From Palsa-504 sp963705835 (GTDB lineage: Bacteria > Actinomycetota > Actinomycetes > Streptosporangiales > Streptosporangiaceae): a stretch of 64,000 nucleotides of DNA. A model generated the notes under the pieces. The model ran no database searches and was not told the DNA's origin. It saw only the letters and a list, made by a program, of their open reading frames with translations. Position numbers and translations under genes: made by a program. Positions 1 through 7,411 of this stretch are shown here, piece by piece. Within the stretch, counting starts at the first letter, position 1, and each line of letters begins with the position of its first letter. The DNA lies in assembly GCA_963705835.1 (NCBI GenBank), contig CAVPLC010000047.1, forward strand, positions 1-64,000. The letters run 5' to 3'.

Positions 1-159
1 AAGCGGCATGTGCCAGAGCCAGAGAGACTGCGCGACCTAGCGGCGAACCTGAAAGGGAGAGCAGACGCCCTCTTGCGGGAAGCTGATGCGTTAATTGCTG
101 AAGCAGAGGCATTAGAGGCGCCTGAGGCTGGAAAACAAAAACCGACAGTTTCAAAGTGA
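1..159 (+). CDS. C-terminal end of a coiled-coil protein, truncated by window start
   Basis: An open frame runs from base 1 to a TGA at 157-159 and gives 52 residues ending in PTVSK. The visible part is rich in Ala, Glu, Leu and Arg with a heptad-like pattern (ADALLREADALIAEAEALEA), so it is probably a helical, coiled-coil tail. The start lies upstream of the window. The family cannot be named from this fragment. Confidence 0.5.
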   Translation, partial: KRHVPEPERLRDLAANLKGRADALLREADALIAEAEALEAPEAGKQKPTVSK

Positions 160-365
160 CCCACTACCGAAATGCGGCCAGCCTCATCAAGCGCTCCGAT
201 CTTCGTTCCCGCCTGTTTTTCTTGGGAAAGCCCTCAGACTGATTGGAACATCCTTCCCGTGGGGGCCTTTCCGGATGAGTCTCTAGGGTCTCTTTCACGC
301 CGGATTGGTCGGAAGCAGGCTTCCCGGCGCCAGCCAGACTGGGGAGGAGGGTTGCTGAGACTAGA

Positions 366-661
366 GGGCTGGACTTGGAGTTTGCTAGACTTGCGTCGAA
401 TGCCGAGATCGTCGGGTTAGGTCTGGTGTCCAACAGGTTAGCGCAAGCCGCCGTTGCCAATGGGTTAGGTCTGACGTCGAAGAGGTTGGCGAAAGCTGCT
501 GAAACCAGGGGTTGGAGTTGACGTCAAGCAAATTGGCGAAGGCCGCCCGAGGCCAGTGGGTCAGGTCTAACATCTGGGAGGTTGCCGAAGGCCGCTGACA
601 CCAACGGGTGAGGCTTCGGGTCCAAAAGGCTGGCAAGGACTACCGATGCCAGTGGGTTAGG
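366..661. repeat. Degenerate tandem repeat, period 48 bp, about six units
   Basis: Units beginning with GGGTTAGG or close variants start at 366, 414, 462, 509, 558, 606 and 654, so the period is 47-49 bp. Read on the minus strand, one unit encodes 16 residues such as LVSAAFANLFDVRPNP, but 47- and 49-bp units break the frame, so it is not an intact gene now. The surrounding 160-840 region has no other convincing gene. Its last part should carry the promoter of the OPT transporter gene that starts at 841. Confidence 0.75.
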
Positions 662-840
662 TTCAACGATCGTCCACGAGAGCTTACGCTGAGACTCGAT
701 CTATTTCTTTCACCTTACCCCTTCGCCGCCCGCCCACTTGTAAACCCTCCAGCCCGCGTGCTAACGTGCGCCGTTCCCGTGTTTCAAGTAGGTTACTAAA
801 CAGCGTCAATATTCATATCCGGCTTGAGAGGATTCCGCCT

Positions 841-2910
841 ATGAGCAGTCCCGTCCCGCCCGGCCCAGAAACCGTCGCCCGCAAGCACGTCCCCTTCGTT
901 CCCGAACATATGGTGATGAAAGAATTCACTTTGCGCGCCGTGCTTCTTGGACTCCTGATGACGGTCGTCCTCGGCGCCGCCAACGCTTACCTCGGACTGC
1001 GCGCCGGAATCACCATCGCAGCAACCTATCCTGCCGCAGTGATCGCCATGGCAGCAATGCGCGCCTGGAAAGGATCTCTGCTCGAGGAAAATATCGCCCG
1101 CACCGCAGGATCGATCGGCGAGTCCGTCGCCGCCGGCGCAATCTTCACGTTGCCCGCGTTTCTTCTCGCCAAAGCGTGGCCATCATTCCGCTTCGCCGAT
1201 GCGTATTGGAAATCCACCGCCCTAATCATGGTAGGCAGCATTCTCGGCGTCCTCTTCATTTCTCTAGTTCGCCGCGCCATGGTGGAAGACCCAGAGTTGC
1301 CCTTCCCCGAATCGCTCGCCGCTTCGGAGATTCACAAAGCCGGACAGCGCGGCGCCCAAGCCGCAAAATATCTCTTCTGGAATATCGGCATCGGCGGCGT
1401 GGTTTACATCTTAGGAAAGTTCGGACTGTTCGCCGCTGACACCGATCTTCATTTCGGCGTCGGCAGTCTCGGACATACTCAGGTTCGGCTCGGTTCCACC
1501 GGAAACCCGCACGTCCTACCCACCGGTGGTACCAGTGTTTTCGCCGCGCCCAGCGTCAGCCCGGCCTATCTCGGAGTCGGTTACATCATCGGCGTCAGGC
1601 TGGCGTCGATCCAGTTTGCCGGCTCCGTGATCGCCTGGGGCCTGCTTGTTCCCTTGATGATTTTTTTTCTCGGCCCCCAACTCAAAGCCTATATTCCAGC
1701 CGACACCCCCGATAATTGGGCCACCATGGCCGACGCCGTCTGGAGATACATCGTGCGTCCCATCGCCGTCGGCGGAATGTTGGTCGGCGCCGCCTACACG
1801 TTATTCAGAATGCGCGCGAGCTTGACCGCCGGAATCGGCAAAGCATTCGCCGACCTGCGGCAGACAGCCGATCAGCAAGCCAAACTGGCGCGCACCGAAC
1901 GCTACATGAGTTCGAAGGCAGTCTTCGGTTTGATCGCCGTTATGTTTGTGCTGATGTGCGTTCTCTACATCAAAATCTCTGGACTATTTCTGCCGGCCAT
2001 CCTCGCCGCGATCGTAATGATTCTCGTAGGATTTTTCTTCGCCACAGTCTCAGGAAATCTCGTGGGATTCATCGGCTCGTCCAACAATCCGATTTCCGGA
2101 TTGACCCTGTCCACGCTCTTAATCGCGGCACTTCTGATGGTGGCTCTGGGAGTTTCCGGCACCAAGGGAGTAGCCGCCGTTCTGGGCGTAGCGGCGGTCG
2201 TCTGCGTGTCATCGGCGGTAGCCGGAGAGCTTCTGCAGGACTTTAAAGTCGGGTACATACTCGGCGGCACACCGCAAAAAATTCAGGCCGCTGAACTCAT
2301 CGCCGTCGTGGTCGCAAGTCTGGTGATGTACTTCCCACTGATGCTGCTGCACGAAGGCAACATCAGAGCCGGCGGTGTAGGCTTCGGCGGCGCGGACCTT
2401 CCCGCCCCGCAGGCCGGTCTCATGGCAACATTGGCGATGGGTATCGTGGGTCACGATATGCCCTGGCCGCTGGTAGTAGTCGGAATTTTGTTCGGCATCG
2501 CGATGATCATGATGCAAGTGAAAAGTCCGATGCTGGTCGCCGTCGGAATGTATCTTCCGTTCGGTACCACCTTCGCCATCTTTGTAGGCGGAGTGATTCG
2601 CTCACTCGGCGATTGGGCCGCCGATCGCCGCGGATTCAACAGCGCTCAAAAAGCCCGCGTGGAAAATGCCGGAGTGCTGGTCGCTTCCGGACTAATCGCC
2701 GGGGAAGCCTTGCTGGGCCTGGTTTGGGCAGGATTGCAATTCGTCCCGCAGTGGGGCGCTCCAAATCACCCACCGCAAATCTTCGGCACTCCTTCTTATT
2801 TGGTGGGCGGAATGATCGTCCTTGCCGGCCTGACGGCCCTGATGATCTTCTTGCCGATTTCAGCAGCCGGCGATCCAAACGAGCCTGCCCCACCCACGGC
2901 CATGATGTAA
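841..2910 (+). CDS. OPT family oligopeptide transporter
   Basis: This 689-residue, strongly hydrophobic protein has many transmembrane segments. It carries the OPT-family N-terminal pattern (FTLRAVLLGLLMTVVLGAANAYLGLRAG) and the conserved FIGSSNNPISGLTLSTLL region near the middle. Members import oligopeptides or metal-chelate conjugates across the inner membrane using the proton gradient. I chose the ATG at 841 because GAGAGG lies at 827-832 with good spacing; the open frame extends further upstream to 766 without a ribosome site. Base composition is lower in GC than everything beyond 6.3 kb, and the sequence resembles acidobacterial OPT proteins. Substrate unknown. Confidence 0.9.
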   Translation: MSSPVPPGPETVARKHVPFVPEHMVMKEFTLRAVLLGLLMTVVLGAANAYLGLRAGITIAATYPAAVIAMAAMRAWKGSLLEENIARTAGSIGESVAAGAIFTLPAFLLAKAWPSFRFADAYWKSTALIMVGSILGVLFISLVRRAMVEDPELPFPESLAASEIHKAGQRGAQAAKYLFWNIGIGGVVYILGKFGLFAADTDLHFGVGSLGHTQVRLGSTGNPHVLPTGGTSVFAAPSVSPAYLGVGYIIGVRLASIQFAGSVIAWGLLVPLMIFFLGPQLKAYIPADTPDNWATMADAVWRYIVRPIAVGGMLVGAAYTLFRMRASLTAGIGKAFADLRQTADQQAKLARTERYMSSKAVFGLIAVMFVLMCVLYIKISGLFLPAILAAIVMILVGFFFATVSGNLVGFIGSSNNPISGLTLSTLLIAALLMVALGVSGTKGVAAVLGVAAVVCVSSAVAGELLQDFKVGYILGGTPQKIQAAELIAVVVASLVMYFPLMLLHEGNIRAGGVGFGGADLPAPQAGLMATLAMGIVGHDMPWPLVVVGILFGIAMIMMQVKSPMLVAVGMYLPFGTTFAIFVGGVIRSLGDWAADRRGFNSAQKARVENAGVLVASGLIAGEALLGLVWAGLQFVPQWGAPNHPPQIFGTPSYLVGGMIVLAGLTALMIFLPISAAGDPNEPAPPTAMM

Positions 2911-2928
2911 GGTGAGGTTTAAATGTGG

Positions 2929-2960
2929 AGCGGGCAGTCCGCCCGCTGCTTCGCGCAGCG
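2929..2960. other. Pair of overlapping, mutually exclusive hairpins between OPT and yggS genes
   Basis: AGCGGGC at 2929-2935 pairs with GCCCGCT at 2941-2947. CGCTGC at 2944-2949, which shares bases with the first stem, pairs with GCAGCG at 2955-2960. Only one stem can form at a time. There is no T-run after either stem, so a simple Rho-independent terminator is unlikely; a dispersed palindromic repeat or an RNA switch between the two genes is possible. Confidence 0.4.
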
Positions 2961-2987
2961 AAGGCTGTTACGGAATTCACTTCTCTC

Positions 2988-3692
2988 ATGTCCATCGCCT
3001 CAAACATCGCGTCGATCCATGAACGCATCAGCGCGGCCGCCCAGCGTGCAGGACGTAATCCAGAAGACATCACGTTGATGGCAGTCAGCAAAACTCAGCC
3101 GCCGGAAAAAATCCGCGAAGCCTACAAAGCGGGGCTGAAAATATTCGGAGAAAATCGCGTTCAGGAATTTTCCAATAAAATCGATGCGCTCGGAGACCTC
3201 CGCGACACCGAATGGCACATGATCGGCCACCTGCAAACCAACAAAGCCGCAAAGACCGCTGAACTGTTTCGCGCCGTGGACTCGGTCGATTCGCTAAAGT
3301 TGGCCGAGAAGCTCGACGCGGCAGCCCGCACTCTCGGCAAGAAACTGGATGTACTCATCGAGATCAATGTCGGCGGTGAAGCCGCCAAGAGCGGCGTAGC
3401 GCCTCATTCCCAGCAACTCGAAGACATGCTAACGGCCGCGCCGCGCCTGGAGGCATTGGCCTTCCTCGGATTAATGACCGTTCCTCCGCTCACGGATGAT
3501 CCCGAAGGCGCGCGTCACTACTTCCGGGAACTGCGCGAGTTGCGCGATACGATTGCTGCGCGCAATCTGCCAGCCCTCGCCATGAACCTGCTTTCCATGG
3601 GCATGTCCCACGATTTCGAAGTCGCTATCGAAGAAGATTCGACTTGCGTCCGGGTAGGGACTGCGATCTTCGGGGAACGAGCAAAAATGTGA
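2988..3692 (+). CDS. yggS: YggS/PLPBP family pyridoxal-phosphate homeostasis protein
   Basis: This 234-residue protein matches the usual length of the family. Motifs visible in order are MAVSKTQP near residue 35 (the lysine that binds PLP), FGENRVQEF, WHMIGHLQTNK, LIEINVGGE, LGLMTVPP and the C-terminal LSMGMSHDFEVAI followed by VRVGTAIFGER. Family members bind PLP without known enzyme activity and keep vitamin B6 and amino-acid pools balanced in the cytoplasm. The start was set at the ATG at 2988, which begins the typical IASNIASIHERI helix; earlier in-frame codons run through the hairpin region. Confidence 0.93.
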   Translation: MSIASNIASIHERISAAAQRAGRNPEDITLMAVSKTQPPEKIREAYKAGLKIFGENRVQEFSNKIDALGDLRDTEWHMIGHLQTNKAAKTAELFRAVDSVDSLKLAEKLDAAARTLGKKLDVLIEINVGGEAAKSGVAPHSQQLEDMLTAAPRLEALAFLGLMTVPPLTDDPEGARHYFRELRELRDTIAARNLPALAMNLLSMGMSHDFEVAIEEDSTCVRVGTAIFGERAKM

Positions 3693-3720
3693 TCTGCAGA
3701 CGATAAAAGGCACAGAAGCC

Positions 3721-4059
3721 ATGCGGCTTTTCGACAAACTTTGCGCGGGAGCCCTTTTCATTCTGGCCATTGTGTACTGCCTGCTCGTGCCGAGAACCTA
3801 CACCGGCAGGATCTGGATCTTCGGCACGGGACTGGCTCTGCTCTTCACCGCCATGCTTAATCTGCTGCGCCTTCGCAATGGCTACGGAGTGAAGGGACTC
3901 AGGCTATTCTGCATTACCGCGAATTTAACGATGCTTGTATTCGCGATCGCGCTGATGGCAAGCATAGGGAAATCGCACACGTTGCAGCACCCGCAGGTAC
4001 CACTGGTCGCCGCATTGTTGACGAGCGAGACTGCGTTTTCTTTCGAGAAGAAGGCGTGA
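3721..4059 (+). CDS. Small multi-pass membrane protein, unknown function
   Basis: This 112-residue protein has three or four hydrophobic segments, at about residues 8-24, 34-50, 62-82 and perhaps 93-104, and a short charged tail (FSFEKKA). An A/G-rich stretch (AAAAGG) precedes the ATG at 3721. It sits 28 bases after yggS on the same strand and may be cotranscribed. I do not recognise the family; the composition matches the acidobacterial part of the window. Confidence 0.65.
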   Translation: MRLFDKLCAGALFILAIVYCLLVPRTYTGRIWIFGTGLALLFTAMLNLLRLRNGYGVKGLRLFCITANLTMLVFAIALMASIGKSHTLQHPQVPLVAALLTSETAFSFEKKA

Positions 4060-4092
4060 GTTTTAAGCCAGAGCAGAAAGGGAGGGCAAAAA

Positions 4093-4537
4093 GTGAATGC
4101 AGTGGCCGCTAAACAGTTTCTGATAGCTCGAGTAATCGAGGAAGCTGAACTGCAGTAGGTGCTCCTTTCTGACATCGAAAAGAAGATGCTTTATTTTACT
4201 GAGGTGCACCCTTCACTTCCAGACATCTACGAAATCAACGCGGAATTCGAGAGAAACTACGATGCCGCCGAGTATGAAGACAAGGTCGCAGCCCTTCTTA
4301 GAAACGCTCGTGACCGGGACAGCCGCCTATCTCCAGTTCGGGAGCAAGAGTGGAAGGATGCGCTAGACGCGCTGAAGAAGGAGGATCACTACATCTTGGT
4401 CGCGGTTCGACAGGCTTTTGGGGTCGGTTTAGCCGCCAGTGGCGAAGCGGCTTCGCGATCTCCTTCTATACGTCGCCATCGGTGTCGGCCTCGTTCTGAC
4501 TGTGATTCTGGCATCCATGTGGAGGACTGGGCATTGA
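4093..4537 (+). pseudogene. Decayed gene for a small single-span membrane protein (two TAG stops, one frameshift)
   Basis: A ribosome site (GGGAGGG, 4080-4086) precedes a GTG at 4093. The frame reads VNAVAAKQFLIARVIEEAELQ, meets TAG at 4156-4158, and continues in the same frame as a conserved-looking protein (VLLSDIEKKMLYFTEVHP). Near 4420, in a TTTTGGGG run, the frame shifts by one base. The shifted frame has another TAG and then RLRDLLLYVAIGVGLVLTVILASMW, a clear transmembrane segment, ending at TGA 4535-4537. Together the parts give one protein of about 147 residues with a C-terminal anchor. Three lesions argue for a pseudogene rather than stop-codon readthrough. Confidence 0.7.
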
Positions 4538-4547
4538 GGCGCTGCCC

Positions 4548-4862
4548 GTGATTCCGGTTCACGACACCCCTGGCGGCGCCTTCTTCGCAATCAAGGTCCA
4601 TCCCCGCGCGAGAAAAAACGCCATCACCGGCGAACTCGGAGACGCCCTCAAAGTTTCGCTAACTTCGCCGCCCGTCGCCGGCCGCGCCAACCAAGCCGGC
4701 ATCGAATTCTTCGCGAAACTTTTGAAGGTGCCGCAATCTTCCGTTACCATTGCCTCCGGCCAGACCAGCCGCACAAAAGTGTTGCGCGTCTCCGGACTCG
4801 CCGCTGAAGAAGTGCGCAAACGGATTGCGATGCTATTCGAGTCACCAGGGAGCCGCTCTTGA
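4548..4862 (+). CDS. DUF167 (YggU-like) family protein
   Basis: This 104-residue protein has the family features: FFAIKVHPRARKNAI at the N-terminus, ALKVSLTSPPVAGRANQAGIEFFAKLL in the middle and SGQTSRTKVLRVSG near the C-terminus. The fold is small and alpha/beta; the cellular role is unknown, though the gene often lies near yggS, as here. The GTG start at 4548 follows the pseudogene by 10 bases. Its stop overlaps the TTG start of the next gene by four bases, indicating translational coupling. Confidence 0.88.
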   Translation: MIPVHDTPGGAFFAIKVHPRARKNAITGELGDALKVSLTSPPVAGRANQAGIEFFAKLLKVPQSSVTIASGQTSRTKVLRVSGLAAEEVRKRIAMLFESPGSRS

Positions 4863-6250
4863 GCTTTTCCGAACGCCTGCAGGAGATTCGCACCGGATTC
4901 GAACGCCCCTTCTGGATCGCCAATCTCAGCGAAATCTTCGAACGCCTTTCCTACTACGGAGCGTTCGCCTCCCTCGCCCTGTATCTGCAGGAGAAATTGA
5001 ATTTTTCTACCGAACAGACCGGAACCCTGACTGGAATATTCGGTGGCATGGTATGGTTTCTCGCCATCTTCGGCGGAGCCGCCGCCGACAAACTGGGCTT
5101 TCGCCGTGCCCTCTCGATCGCGTATCTCATTCTCGCTGCCGCGTATTTTTTGATTGGCTCCATTGGAGCCTCCTGGCTGGCACCGGTGCGCAACGCCGTC
5201 CCCCTTGAATTGTTCGTCGGCTTCATCCTCATTCTGCCCGCACTCGGCATCGCACTGGTCAAGCCTTGCGTGGTCGGCACCACGGCCCGCGCTTCTAAAG
5301 AAAACGTTCGTTCCATCGGCTATTCCATCTACTACACCATGGTCAACATCGGCGGCGCGGCCGGCCCTTATTATGCCTCGTGGGCACACCGTCACCTGGG
5401 CGTCGAAAGTGTCTACCGCGTCGCAGCACTCAGCGTCTTCGCAATGTTTTTTGTGGTTCTATTATTTTTCCGCGAGCCCCGCAAGCCCGGAGATGCGCCC
5501 CCGCCTTCGATCGCTATGGTGGCCCGGAATTTCTGTGTGGTAGTCGGCAACTACCGCCTGGTTTTGCCCGTGCTGGTGATTGCACTGCTGCTGAGAATCG
5601 GCCTGTTAATCTTTCCACGCTTCTCCGTTCCCTGGTGGATCTGGGCTGGCCTCCTCGTGCTGGTGCTCGCCGGCATCAGCCGGTTCATGTGGTTCCTGGT
5701 GATCTTCACCGGTTACTGGGTCGTGTTTTGGCAACAATACATCAGTCTGCCCGGATACATTCACGGCTATATCAGCTCCCACGCTGACGTCGAAATCATT
5801 CTGGTGACCGACGGCCTCACCGTGATCTGCCTCACTCTCGCAGTAAATCTCCTGACGCGCAAAATTCCCGCGTTTCAAGCCGTAATCCTTGGGACTCTGA
5901 TCACGGCAGTTGCCTGGCTGATCCTCGCCTTCCGCCCGACCATCTGGGGAGCCGTGCTTTCACTGTTTATCCTCGCGCTCGGCGAGATCACGCAACAGCC
6001 GCGCTACTACGAATATATTGCGCTCCTCGCGCCTCCGGGACAGCAAGGCACCTACATGGGTTTCGCATTCTTACCCATCGGCATCGGATCGCTGATCGGC
6101 GGCTGGTTCGGTGGAACCCTCATGCATCACTTCGGAGAGGTCACCCACCAACCCGCACGCATCTGGTGGACTGTAACCGCCGTCGGCGTGGCTACGTCTG
6201 TGCTCCTGTGGATATATGATCGATACTTCCGAGTCGCCAGGCCGCAATAG
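4859..6250 (+). CDS. POT/PTR-family (MFS) proton-dependent peptide transporter
   Basis: This 463-residue protein has about 12 transmembrane segments. The N-terminus carries the diagnostic POT motif EIFERLSYYG (ExxER), followed by GGAAADKLGFRRAL between helices 2 and 3. Such proteins import di- and tripeptides with protons. The TTG start overlaps the DUF167 stop, and the TAG stop is at 6248-6250. This is the last gene of the acidobacterial-type DNA; the base composition changes immediately after it. Confidence 0.88.
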   Translation: MSFSERLQEIRTGFERPFWIANLSEIFERLSYYGAFASLALYLQEKLNFSTEQTGTLTGIFGGMVWFLAIFGGAAADKLGFRRALSIAYLILAAAYFLIGSIGASWLAPVRNAVPLELFVGFILILPALGIALVKPCVVGTTARASKENVRSIGYSIYYTMVNIGGAAGPYYASWAHRHLGVESVYRVAALSVFAMFFVVLLFFREPRKPGDAPPPSIAMVARNFCVVVGNYRLVLPVLVIALLLRIGLLIFPRFSVPWWIWAGLLVLVLAGISRFMWFLVIFTGYWVVFWQQYISLPGYIHGYISSHADVEIILVTDGLTVICLTLAVNLLTRKIPAFQAVILGTLITAVAWLILAFRPTIWGAVLSLFILALGEITQQPRYYEYIALLAPPGQQGTYMGFAFLPIGIGSLIGGWFGGTLMHHFGEVTHQPARIWWTVTAVGVATSVLLWIYDRYFRVARPQ

Positions 6251-6291
6251 GACTCGACCATGCGCAAGCATCCGACGAATCAATCTTCAGC
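6251..6291. other. Composition break and probable assembly junction
   Basis: Acidobacterial-type coding DNA stops at 6250. From 6291 the sequence is GC-rich actinobacterial coding DNA that begins in the middle of a DUF885 gene. No insertion sequence, tRNA, integrase or repeat marks the change. The position of the break between 6251 and 6291 is inferred from the first residues that match DUF885 (RPDALAAQIAFV). Confidence 0.75.
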
Positions 6292-7064
6292 GGCCGGATG
6301 CGCTGGCCGCGCAGATCGCGTTCGTGAGTGACCGCCAGCTGGTCACGGTCTATGACGACCCGGTGGAGGTGATCCCGATGCCGGAGATCGACCGCGGCGT
6401 CGCCGTCGCGTACTGCGACTCGCCGGGCCCGCTCGAGACGGCGCCGCTGGCCACGTTCCTCGCCGTGTCGCCGACGCCGGCCGAATGGCCGCCGGAGCGG
6501 GTCGCCTCGTTCTACCGCGAGTACAACCGGCACATGGTGCACAACCTGATGGTGCACGAGGCGATGCCCGGTCACTACCTGCAGCAGCAGCATTCCCGGC
6601 GCTTCACGGGATCCCGGGCCGCGATCCGGGCCGCGCTGCGTTCCGGGTCGTTCGTGGAAGGGTGGGCGGTCTACGCCGAGCGGGTCATGGCCGAACACGG
6701 GTACCCCGGTGACGGCGATCCGCGCGCGGTCCGGATGCAGCAGCTCAAGATGCAGCTGCGCACGACCATCAACGCCATCCTGGACGCCGGCATCCACGCG
6801 CACGGGATGACCGAGGCCGAGGCGATGACCCTGATGACCAGCCGCGGCCACCAGGAAGAGGGTGAGGCGGCAGGCAAGTGGCGCCGGGCCCTGCTCACCT
6901 CCGCCCAGCTGTCCACCTACTACGTCGGCTACACCGAGATCTCGGACCTGGCCGATGAGCTCAGGATGGCGAACCCCGGCCTGGCCGACCGGGAGATCCA
7001 CGACCGCATGCTCGCCCACGGCTCGCCGCCCGTCCGCCTGCTCCGCACCCTGATCGCGCCGTGA
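6291..7064 (+). CDS. DUF885 family metallopeptidase-like protein, N-terminal half missing
   Basis: About 257 residues of the C-terminal half of a DUF885 protein are present; the family is usually 550-600 residues. Visible motifs are VIPMPEIDRGVAVAYCDSPG, the metal-binding type HEAMPGHYLQQQH, GSFVEGWAVYAE and SAQLSTYYVGYTE. Members are thought to be zinc hydrolases. There is no real start codon: an open frame from 6216 begins inside the transporter gene in another frame. The missing half coincides with the composition break, so truncation is most likely an assembly effect. Confidence 0.8.
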   Translation, partial: RPDALAAQIAFVSDRQLVTVYDDPVEVIPMPEIDRGVAVAYCDSPGPLETAPLATFLAVSPTPAEWPPERVASFYREYNRHMVHNLMVHEAMPGHYLQQQHSRRFTGSRAAIRAALRSGSFVEGWAVYAERVMAEHGYPGDGDPRAVRMQQLKMQLRTTINAILDAGIHAHGMTEAEAMTLMTSRGHQEEGEAAGKWRRALLTSAQLSTYYVGYTEISDLADELRMANPGLADREIHDRMLAHGSPPVRLLRTLIAP

Positions 7065-7411
7065 GCACCGTCACGCCGATGGCGGCCGAGACGGCGCCCG
7101 GCTGCGTGATGCCCTCTGACCTACGCCGCGCGTGTCGGTCTCCGAAAATGTCAGCGGGATGGGTTAAACTCGAATAAAGATCATAGATCTATTTGACTGA
7201 ACGGTCCTGCCTGCACACGTCCAGGCACCCTTCGCGCGCCCCGGGAGACCATAAGCCGACTGATAGCGGGGCCGCACCGTATACCTGATCCCAGGGTGCC
7301 GGTGAGCCGCTAGAAAAGAAGCCTCTTCGGTCGGCGCGTCTCCCACTTCGAGGCATATTTTTCGCTATCATGTTTGATACAAGGGATCATCTTCAGAACG
7401 GATCATGACAC
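7065..7411. other. Intergenic region, no gene recognised
   Basis: About 350 bases with a markedly AT-richer stretch around 7165-7200 that contains the perfect palindrome ATAGATCTAT (7183-7192), and another at 7355-7380 with TATCAT and GATACA boxes that could serve as the promoter of the following nuclease gene. No tRNA or convincing small gene was seen. Confidence 0.4.

Noticed and set aside
164..636. Two minus-strand open frames over the 48-bp repeat
   Set aside because: The repeat units change frame, there is no ribosome site, and only repeat-coded peptide is visible.
4156..4158. TAG readthrough or recoding in the small membrane-protein gene
   Set aside because: A second TAG and a homopolymer frameshift in the same gene make simple decay or sequence error more likely.
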